Source of the DNA: Chloroflexota bacterium
GTDB taxonomy: Bacteria > Chloroflexota > UBA5177
Direction: 5' to 3'
Length of the DNA stretch: 37,324 bases
NCBI GenBank assembly: GCA_025966365.1
Contig: JAICWV010000016.1
Span: 1-37,324, forward strand
The position numbers and the translations under genes are program-made. Positions 31,756 through 37,324 of this stretch are shown here, one piece after another (position 1 is the stretch's first letter; each line of letters opens with the position of its first letter). The notes below the pieces were generated by a model that searched no databases, was not told where the DNA came from, and saw only the letters and a list, made by a program, of their open reading frames with translations.

Positions 31756-32355
31756 GTGTCGGAGAGGCAGCACCAGAAGAGAAGCGGATGGCGGTTCCCG
31801 CCCGAGCGGCGGCACATGTTGTGGGATGAGGAGCGGGAGAAACGGCTGCCGCCCGAGCTGGTGCTGCAGGCGGCGGGAACCGAGCCAGGCGCGACTGTGC
31901 TTGATGTCGGAGCGGGAACCGGCTACTGGACGCTTCCGCTTTCGAAGTTGGTTGGGCCGGAAGGGCGGGTGATGGCCGTGGACGTCGAGCCCTTGATGGT
32001 GGACGATCTGCGGCGCCTGGTCCAGGAGCGTGGCCTGACCAATGTGGAGGTGGTGCAGTCGGACGAGCTGCATATCCCGCTCGAAGACGGAATCGCGGAC
32101 GTTGCCCTCCTCGGCTTTGTCCTCCACGAGCCGCCCGATCCGGTTGCCTTCCTGCAGGAAGTCGCTCGTCTACTCAAGCCGGGTGGACGCGTCGCGATCC
32201 TGGAGTGGCAGAAGTGGGAGACGGAGGTCGGGCCGCCCATCGAGCACCGGATATCCACAGATGAGGCCCGCGACCTGCTGGAGGCTGCCGGATACCGTGC
32301 TGAGCCGATATCGTCGCCACACGAAGACGTCCATGCCTGGCTGGGTATTCGCTAA
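31756..32355 (+). CDS. class I SAM-dependent methyltransferase
   Basis: A 199-aa Rossmann-fold methyltransferase from GTG 31756, directly preceded by GGAGGTGAGG. Motif I is VLDVGAGTGYWTLPL (about 48-62) and the acidic ribose-binding end of strand 2 is AVDVE. A post-I region follows with QSDELHIPLEDGIADVALL, then LKPGGRVAILEW. The short C-terminal part (HRISTDEARDLLEAAGY) resembles UbiE/arsenite-methyltransferase-like proteins, but the Cys residues of arsenite methyltransferases are absent. Substrate unknown. It lies 28 nt after dinB and could be cotranscribed; a hairpin terminator follows. Confidence 0.88.
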   Translation: MSERQHQKRSGWRFPPERRHMLWDEEREKRLPPELVLQAAGTEPGATVLDVGAGTGYWTLPLSKLVGPEGRVMAVDVEPLMVDDLRRLVQERGLTNVEVVQSDELHIPLEDGIADVALLGFVLHEPPDPVAFLQEVARLLKPGGRVAILEWQKWETEVGPPIEHRISTDEARDLLEAAGYRAEPISSPHEDVHAWLGIR

Positions 32356-32380
32356 CCGGTAGCACTCGAGACGACGGGAG

Positions 32381-32411
32381 AGCGGCGCCGAGGAAACTCG
32401 ACGCCGCTTTC
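32381..32411. terminator. GAAA-loop hairpin terminator between convergent genes
   Basis: AGCGGCG-C-CGAG, loop GAAA, CTCG-A-CGCCGCT (32381-32408) forms a 12-position stem with a single C-A mismatch and a stable GNRA loop, followed by TTT. It lies between the convergent methyltransferase and propeller genes and can serve both strands. Confidence 0.75.
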
Positions 32412-32425
32412 CCCCGCGAGTGAGG

Positions 32426-33592
32426 CTAGTTGACGACGATCCCGAAGGCGACCGAGCCTGCCGGCAAGGGTGTCGGCGAAGTCGAGAGCTCGGTGAGGCT
32501 GCCGTCCGCGTTGACCTGTAGACCGGCCACGGCGTTGGCGCCGCGCTCCACCACATACAGGAAGCTGTCCGTGGGATCGATCCCGGCGTCGAGCGCTCCC
32601 AGGTTGCCCGATCCGGTCAGGGTGGCGTTGCCGATGAGATCGAGCGTGCCATCCGAGGCGATGGAGAAGGAGGTGACGCTGCTGCTGCCGGTGTTCACGG
32701 CGTAGAGGTACTGGCCGCTATGGGAGATCTCGATCCAGCAAGCTGCCGTCTGGTCGGTGGGGTAGGGCGAGGCGCCGATGGAGGAGAAGGCCCCGTCTGA
32801 AGCCACGCCGAATGCCGACACCGTGCCGGGAGCCGCTCCACCCGCCGCGTTATGGGCGTTGGAGACATACAGCTGGCTGGAGTCCGTCGGGCGGAACTTG
32901 CTGCCGAACGGTCCGTAGCCCTGAGGTGTAAAGGGCGATCCGCCGGCCGGGCTGAAGGAGCCGTCGGGGTTGACGATGAAGCTGTCGATCAGCGAGCTGT
33001 CTACCCGGGTTCCGATGAGATGCGTCCCGTCGGGGCTGAAGAGCACATCGCCGACGGTCGTGGGTGCTGGGAGGGCAAAGGTTGCGCCGGGAATGGGGGA
33101 GAGCCGGCCGCCCGCGTTGAGGTGGAAGGCGGTGTAGTTCGCTCCCCCCGAGGCATTGCCGTCGTTGCCGACCACGATCTCATCGCCGTGGACGGCGATG
33201 CTCACCGGCTCGATACCGCCGGACCAGACCGGGCTCCCGCTGACAGGACGAAGCGAGCCGTCCCCTTTGATGAACAGCACCGATATCTGGTTGCTGCCTG
33301 CGTCGACTGCCAGGAGGAAGCGGCCATCGGAAGACAGCTGTAGCGCGCCCTGGGATGGGACCGAGGCGCCGGAGCCTCCAATGACAAAGGGTGAGTCGGC
33401 GGTGGGCGTGAGCGATCCGTCGGGGTGACGGTCGAAAGCGGCAACGGTATTGACGGGCGACGAGTTGAGATTGACGTAGACGTGTCCGGAGACATCCGAA
33501 CGGGCCAGGGCGCCGTGAGCGGAGGCGAGTGAGCCGGCCAGAGCGAGTCCAGCGATTGCGGCCAATGCCGCGATTCGTCGAAGTGGGTGCAT
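32426..33592 (-). CDS. exported beta-propeller (lactonase/YncE-like) protein
   Basis: An exported protein of about 388 aa from the ATG near 33592, which is preceded by AGGAAAGGA. A signal peptide (LRRIAALAAIAGLALAGSLASAHG) is followed by repeats of a pattern such as GSLTPTADSPFVIGGSGA..., QLSSDGRFLLAVDAGSNQISVL, and GQYLYAVNTGSSSVTSFSI. These are blades of a seven-bladed propeller of the 6-phosphogluconolactonase/YVTN type. An enzymatic lactonase role is unlikely for an exported member; it may act as a surface scaffold or binding protein. The long upstream extension of the frame has no signal-like or conserved content. It probably stands alone in its own transcript. Confidence 0.88.
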   Translation of the reverse strand: MHPLRRIAALAAIAGLALAGSLASAHGALARSDVSGHVYVNLNSSPVNTVAAFDRHPDGSLTPTADSPFVIGGSGASVPSQGALQLSSDGRFLLAVDAGSNQISVLFIKGDGSLRPVSGSPVWSGGIEPVSIAVHGDEIVVGNDGNASGGANYTAFHLNAGGRLSPIPGATFALPAPTTVGDVLFSPDGTHLIGTRVDSSLIDSFIVNPDGSFSPAGGSPFTPQGYGPFGSKFRPTDSSQLYVSNAHNAAGGAAPGTVSAFGVASDGAFSSIGASPYPTDQTAACWIEISHSGQYLYAVNTGSSSVTSFSIASDGTLDLIGNATLTGSGNLGALDAGIDPTDSFLYVVERGANAVAGLQVNADGSLTELSTSPTPLPAGSVAFGIVVN

Positions 33593-33720
33593 GAGGCTTG
33601 GTCCTTTCCTATCCTGGAATCGTTTGCGTGCATATATAGGTGGGTGTTGTGGCGTTGCAAGCGCCCTCCGCCCATCAGCACGATTCCCTGTCACCATAGG
33701 GACCAGACCTTACCCCACCC

Positions 33721-33756
33721 TGACGAGCATTACGAGAGCCTTACGAGGTCCATAAT
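33721..33756 (+). promoter_or_regulatory. direct repeats of TTACGAG before a -10 box
   Basis: TTACGAG occurs at 33730-33736 and again at 33741-33747 (11-nt period, 4-nt gap), with a related TGACGAG at 33721-33727. CATAAT (33751-33756) follows 3 nt later as a possible -10. Direct repeats with an 11-nt period suit OmpR-type or SARP/BTAD activators. The downstream gene starts at 33792 with a good ribosome site. Confidence 0.4.
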
Positions 33757-33791
33757 CGTGGTTGGAATCCAGGCAGCAGGAGGAACTATTC

Positions 33792-34343
33792 GTGACTGTC
33801 ATCGAGCTTCTGGGGCGAGCCCTTGATCAAACCGACACCATAGTGGACGGCATAAAACCCGACCAGATGGACATGCCGGCCTGTGGCGAGTGGGACGTGC
33901 GGACCGTGATTGCCCATCTGGTGCGCGGCAACCAGAACACCGCCGCCGTCGCCGAAGGAAGGCCTCGCCAGCCCAACCCCATTGCCGACGTGGGCGATGA
34001 TCCCAGGAGCGCATACCGGGCATCGGCCGACGAGGTGAAACGAGCCTGGAGGGACCCAGCCCAGCTCGAAGGGCTCTACGAGACCGCCCTGGGCAAGATG
34101 CCGGGACAGGCACTCCTCAGCCTTCGTCTGTCCGACAACGTGACCCATGGCTGGGATCTGGCGCGGGCGACCGGGCAGGCGCCCGAGTACGACGCGGAGG
34201 TGGTGGCGGCGGCGCTGGCCTTCGCCGAGGCGCAGCTGGCCGGCGGTCGCGCTCCTGGCGGTCCCTTTGCTCCACCCGTACCGGTGTCTGCGGACGCGCC
34301 CGCCATCGACCGCCTGGCCGCCTTTCTGGGCCGCACGCCGTAA
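33792..34343 (+). CDS. DinB/maleylpyruvate-isomerase-fold protein (TIGR03086-like)
   Basis: A 183-aa protein. GTG 33792 has AGGAGG 8 nt before it, which is why it is preferred to TTG 33762. The N-terminal four-helix part has the family pattern (MPACGEWDVRTVIAHLVRGN), and NVTHGWDLARATGQ holds the second metal His, so His46 of the first helix pair and this His are probable divalent-metal ligands. Related proteins are thiol-dependent isomerases or transferases, or have no known activity. Thiol-cofactor use is not shown here. The next gene, 9 nt downstream, encodes a protein of the same fold, so the two probably form an operon. Confidence 0.85.
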   Translation: MTVIELLGRALDQTDTIVDGIKPDQMDMPACGEWDVRTVIAHLVRGNQNTAAVAEGRPRQPNPIADVGDDPRSAYRASADEVKRAWRDPAQLEGLYETALGKMPGQALLSLRLSDNVTHGWDLARATGQAPEYDAEVVAAALAFAEAQLAGGRAPGGPFAPPVPVSADAPAIDRLAAFLGRTP

Positions 34344-34352
34344 GGCACTCCC

Positions 34353-35150
34353 GTGGATAGGAACGGCTACCTGGCCTGCCTTCGCGCCGACTCTGCCGCT
34401 CTGGCAGCCGCAGCCCGCCTGGGTTTGACCGCGCGCGTTCCCTCCTGCCCCGGCTGGAGCGTCGCCGATCTGGTCGTGCATCTGGGAGGCGTTCACCGCG
34501 CCCAGGCCGCCATCGTGGCCAAGCGGCTGCAGGAGCCGTCCGGGATCAAGCGCGAGATGTTCGATTCGGTTCCCGGCCTGCTGGACTGGCTGGAGAGCTC
34601 GGTCCTGATGGGCGGAACCAGCGATCCGGACGCGATTCCTGCCGGGGTGGTCGACTGGTTCGAGGAAGGGGCGGCGCTGCTGGAGGAGGTGCTCGCCGCC
34701 GCCGACCCGTCTGCGCCCGCGTGGGGCTGGGCAAAGAACCAGACCGCCGGTCACTACCTGCGCATGATGCCGATCGAGACGGCGGTGCATCGCTGGGATG
34801 CGCAGCTGGCCCACGGCGTCGCCCGGCCCGTCGACCGCGCCCTGGCCGAGGACGGCATCGCCCACACCTTCGAGGTGATGGCGCCGGCTCGCCGATCATT
34901 CCGCGAGGCACCGGCCGGGCAGGGGGAGCGCTACCGCTTTGTCCAGTCCGACGGTCCCGGCGTCTGGCTGGTCCGATTTGATGGGGAGCCCGCTCTATCG
35001 ACAGATGCCGATCCGGCCGATGTGACGGTTACCGGCACGGCTTCCAATCTGTTCCTTTTTCTCTGGCACCGCATCGGTCCCGACGAACTATCGGTGGAGG
35101 GGGATGCAAATCTACTCCAGCGCTACTTCGAGCTGGTCCCGCCGGTGTAG
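34353..35150 (+). CDS. maleylpyruvate isomerase family (TIGR03083-like) protein
   Basis: A 265-aa protein from GTG 34353. The N-terminal DinB-like metal-binding bundle has VPSCPGWSVADLVVHLGGVH and the ExxxH motif MPIETAVHRWDAQ, matching the His-Glu-His metal site of mycothiol-dependent maleylpyruvate isomerase. The C-terminal domain (FDGEPALSTDADPADVTVTG..., LFLFLWHRIG) is the MDMPI C-domain. These proteins act in the cytoplasm. Their usual thiol, mycothiol, is made by Actinobacteria; whether this organism makes it cannot be seen here. It is convergent with the cysteine synthase gene, with only 4 nt between stops. Confidence 0.88.
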   Translation: MDRNGYLACLRADSAALAAAARLGLTARVPSCPGWSVADLVVHLGGVHRAQAAIVAKRLQEPSGIKREMFDSVPGLLDWLESSVLMGGTSDPDAIPAGVVDWFEEGAALLEEVLAAADPSAPAWGWAKNQTAGHYLRMMPIETAVHRWDAQLAHGVARPVDRALAEDGIAHTFEVMAPARRSFREAPAGQGERYRFVQSDGPGVWLVRFDGEPALSTDADPADVTVTGTASNLFLFLWHRIGPDELSVEGDANLLQRYFELVPPV

Positions 35151-35154
35151 GGGA

Positions 35155-36081
35155 TTAGGAGGCCTCGAAGAGGCCTCCGGAGAGGTACTTCAGCCCCGTA
35201 TCTACGGCGACCGTGACCACTGCATGTCCCGGTCCGAGATCGCGTGCGAGCTGAAGCGCGCCGGCCACGTTCATGCCGCTGGACACCCCGACGAAAATGC
35301 CCTCTTCCCGTGCCAGCAGCCGTGCCGTGCTCCGCGCCTCTTCCTCGTCGATGGCACGAACCTCGTCGTAGATGGACGGCTCCAGGAGCGGTGGCACGAA
35401 TCCCACGCCGATGCCCTCGACGTGGTGCGCCCCGGCCTCGCCGCCCGAAAGTACGGCCGAGGCTGTCGGCTCAAGCGCCACGATGCGGGCATCCCTTCCC
35501 GCCTCACGTATCCCCTTGGCGGCGCCGGCCAGCATGCCCCCGGTGCCGACAGCGCCGCAAAAGGCGTCAATGGGCCCTGCCATCTGCGTCGCCAGCTCCC
35601 GCCCGATGCCCATGTAGCCAATCACCGAATCGGCATTGTGGAACTGGTTCGTCCAGTAGGCGTTTCCCTCAGCGGCGATCGCTTCGGCGCGGGCCATCAT
35701 GCGCGGGATGAGATCCGGCGTGATCCCGCCCTCCCGGCTCGGTATCAACACTAACTCGGCACCGAAGGCCTGCATGGTCCGCAGCTTCTCCTGGGCGAAG
35801 GCATCGGAGGAGACCACCGTGAAGGGATAGCCCTTGACCGCGCAGACGAAGGCCAGGGAGGAGCCGGTGCTGCCGCCGGTGTACTCCACCACCCGCATGC
35901 CCGGGCGCAGATCGCCGCGCTTCTCGGCCCCCTCGATCATGGCCAGAGCCATGCGGTCCTTGTAGGAGCCGGTTGGGTTGAAGTATTCGAGCTTGACCCA
36001 GACCTCGGCACTCTCCGCCGGGACGATCTTCTGCAGCCGGACGAGCGGCGTGTTGCCGATCGCATCAAGGATGGATGCCAC
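35155..36081 (-). CDS. cysK: PLP-dependent cysteine synthase family protein
   Basis: A 308-aa fold-type II PLP enzyme. GTG 36081 is chosen because VASILDAIGNTPLVRL is how CysK/CysM proteins begin. The frame upstream is antisense to the lipid kinase and non-homologous. Lys41 in NPTGSYKDRMA forms the PLP Schiff base; EYTGGSTGSS is the substrate loop and GAVGTGGM binds the PLP phosphate. SSGMNVAGALQLA is the C-terminal PLP-ring site. It normally makes cysteine from O-acetylserine (or O-phosphoserine) and sulfide; close relatives such as cystathionine beta-synthase-like enzymes cannot be excluded. A -10 box stands 7 nt before the GTG. Confidence 0.93.
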   Translation of the reverse strand: MASILDAIGNTPLVRLQKIVPAESAEVWVKLEYFNPTGSYKDRMALAMIEGAEKRGDLRPGMRVVEYTGGSTGSSLAFVCAVKGYPFTVVSSDAFAQEKLRTMQAFGAELVLIPSREGGITPDLIPRMMARAEAIAAEGNAYWTNQFHNADSVIGYMGIGRELATQMAGPIDAFCGAVGTGGMLAGAAKGIREAGRDARIVALEPTASAVLSGGEAGAHHVEGIGVGFVPPLLEPSIYDEVRAIDEEEARSTARLLAREEGIFVGVSSGMNVAGALQLARDLGPGHAVVTVAVDTGLKYLSGGLFEAS

Positions 36082-36088
36082 GGAGTCG

Positions 36089-36094
36089 ATGATA
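36089..36094 (-). promoter_or_regulatory. -10 box of the cysteine synthase gene, probable leaderless transcript
   Basis: TATCAT on the minus strand is 7 nt from GTG 36081 with no ribosome site. It fits the same close-promoter pattern seen at three other genes of this window. Confidence 0.45.
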
Positions 36095-36139
36095 GCAGCG
36101 CTGCCGGGATGATGCTTGACGGTAGGCTGAACACGTGGA

Positions 36140-37033
36140 TCAGAGGCAGACGGGGAGGGCGTGCGGCAGCAGGTCGATCCAGACGGGGGTTGTCCCGGCC
36201 GGCTCTCCATCGGCCTGGACCGTGAGCGGCTCGTCGGAAGCGATATGCAGGGTCTTTGCCGGGATGTGCCCGACCGCTGGATGTCCCATATGAGCCCCCC
36301 GGTAGATGGCGGGGAGTAACCGAAACAGCATGGCGCTTCTGGAGGCTCCCTCCAGCGTGATGACGTCGATGACCCCATCGGTCATGGAGGCCATGGGCGC
36401 GACCAGCATGCCGCCGCCCGCGTACTTCCCGTTGGCCGCGAAGATGAAGTTGACATTCCGGGTAACCATTGGGCCGGCGTCCAGCGAGAATCGGACTCCC
36501 CGCGGGCGATGTCGATATAGAGCCACCGCGGTGCCTCCTGCGTAGGCAAGCCGGCCCGCCCTGGCCTTGAGGCGGTTGGACATCTCGACTGCTTCAGCCG
36601 CCAGGCCCACACCGGCATGAAAGAGCGCGTAGCGCTCGGCCGTATCTCCCACCGTCCCTGAGTAGGAAAGGCGAAGGATATCAACATGGATGGTGCGGTC
36701 GCCCAGACGCGTCGGATCGCCGAGCTGGAACTGGCGGCCCACATCGTTTCCCGTCCCGGCAGCCACAAACGCAACCCGAGCATCCGGAGCCAGAAGCTGC
36801 CCCTGCTCAAAGAGGCCGTTTATGACCTCGTGCGCGGTGCCATCTCCACCGACGGCCACCACGGTGCGGGCACCGCCCTGGATGGCTTTCCGGGCCAGTG
36901 CGGTGGCGTCCCCGGGCCCATACGTGAAGCTGACGGAATAGGACAGAGTGGTGGCGCTCAGCCGCGACGCCAGCTCGCGCCAGACGCGCGCTCCGCTTCC
37001 GTGTCCGGCAGCCGGATTGACGACAAACACCAT
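36140..37033 (-). CDS. diacylglycerol-kinase-family lipid kinase
   Basis: A 297-aa protein of the DgkB/YegS group. It begins MVFVVNPAAGHGSGARVW, then has the nucleotide-binding VGGDGTAHEV (GGDGT at 62-66), AAGTGNDVGR (91-100), and a C-terminal beta-sandwich with GGGMLVAPMASMTDGVIDV, the conserved region around the lipid site. It phosphorylates diacylglycerol or a related lipid or sphingoid base, recycling lipids at the membrane. ATG 37033 is the natural start. It lies 58 nt before the cysteine synthase gene on the same strand. The length is normal for the family. Confidence 0.93.
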   Translation of the reverse strand: MVFVVNPAAGHGSGARVWRELASRLSATTLSYSVSFTYGPGDATALARKAIQGGARTVVAVGGDGTAHEVINGLFEQGQLLAPDARVAFVAAGTGNDVGRQFQLGDPTRLGDRTIHVDILRLSYSGTVGDTAERYALFHAGVGLAAEAVEMSNRLKARAGRLAYAGGTAVALYRHRPRGVRFSLDAGPMVTRNVNFIFAANGKYAGGGMLVAPMASMTDGVIDVITLEGASRSAMLFRLLPAIYRGAHMGHPAVGHIPAKTLHIASDEPLTVQADGEPAGTTPVWIDLLPHALPVCL

Positions 37034-37130
37034 TTCCGCGGCTTGTACGATGAGATCCTCCCCGGTACGTCAGCATCAGTATGGAAGCCCGTGATATGGT
37101 GGTCAAAGGCGAAGCGAGTTCGGAATCGGG

Positions 37131-37324
37131 ATGGATGGTGGCGTTCGCGACGCCCCGGCCGGCACTGGAGTAACAGAGTCGAGCGAAGAAGCGTCACAGT
37201 TGCGCACCTTCCTCATCGCTGATGTGCGCGGCTATACGCGCTTTACCGAAGAGCACGGGGACGAAGCGGCGGCGCGATTGGCGACCCAGTTCGCCGATCT
37301 CGCCGATGAGATTGTCTCTGCCAG
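37131..37324 (+). CDS. class III adenylate/guanylate cyclase, N-terminal fragment (continues past window)
   Basis: ATG 37131 opens a frame that is unbroken to the window end (64 codons). After a short acidic N-terminus it reads LRTFLIADVRGYTRFTEEHGDEAAARL, the beginning of a class III nucleotide cyclase catalytic domain. Asp34 in IADVRGYT is the first metal-binding Asp. A GGAATCGGG stretch before the ATG may be the ribosome site. In Chloroflexota and Actinobacteria such domains are often followed by AAA or TPR regions in large regulators; whether that holds here cannot be seen. It is divergent from the lipid kinase. Confidence 0.85.
   Translation, partial: MDGGVRDAPAGTGVTESSEEASQLRTFLIADVRGYTRFTEEHGDEAAARLATQFADLADEIVSA

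Noticed and set aside
30582-31817. 411-codon open frame antisense to dinB
   Set aside because: The plus strand encodes a complete DNA polymerase IV with all motifs; the antisense frame shows no family features.
33786-34865. 359-codon open frame antisense to the two isomerase-fold genes
   Set aside because: It spans two genuine coding regions and their junction and has no recognisable domain.
36082-36378. N-terminal extension of the cysteine synthase frame by 99 codons
   Set aside because: The extension is antisense to the lipid kinase and unrelated to the family, whose normal start matches GTG 36081.

Overview
This is a GC-rich window of about 37 kb, densely coded on both strands. It looks like chromosome from a Gram-positive-type or monoderm aerobic bacterium, most likely Chloroflexota and possibly Thermomicrobia or a relative. 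That placement is an inference from several things: fused cytochrome oxidase subunits, a cytochrome b with a fused c-type haem, an SBBP propeller protein, Pro/Thr-rich secreted proteins, many GTG/TTG starts, and several genes whose -10 box lies only 6-7 nt before the start codon. I saw no rRNA, tRNA, CRISPR array, transposase or phage gene.

Layout. 1-5403: the C-terminal end of a Fur-family regulator, an exported seven-blade SBBP protein, and a convergent three-gene metal ABC importer (ATPase, permease, lipoprotein) with a perfect palindromic candidate operator. 5404-7574: hairpin repeats, an MFS exporter and a small Cys-containing exported protein. 7582-14200: a single-strand respiratory block in the transcription order CtaG, COX II-cytochrome c, COX I-III fusion, small COX subunit, Rieske, cytochrome b-cytochrome c. 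It encodes a complete quinol-to-oxygen route with no separate cytochrome c gene. 14263-16428: a dispersed repeat, a 3D-domain secreted protein, an unlisted 53-codon gene, a DUF2231-Rieske fusion and a collapsed vapBC remnant.

16440-20250: a SWIM-domain protein and SNF2 helicase pair. 20720-24599: a translationally coupled sulfatase, ADP-ribosylglycohydrolase and M50 protease operon. 24653-28764: a small basic protein, a MEDS-domain histidine kinase, and a divergent MarR-DrrA-DrrB drug exporter operon with a probable autoregulatory site over its start. 28914-30598: a frameshifted gene made of two copies of a two-domain unit. 30663-37324: DNA polymerase IV, a methyltransferase, an exported propeller protein, two DinB/maleylpyruvate-isomerase-fold proteins, a cysteine synthase, a diacylglycerol-kinase-family lipid kinase and the start of a class III nucleotide cyclase.

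The best leads are the all-fused respiratory block, the sulfatase/ARH/M50 operon, the vapB-vapC fusion remnant, the frameshifted duplicated gene, the short -10-to-start spacing shared by several genes, and the metal-transport operator.
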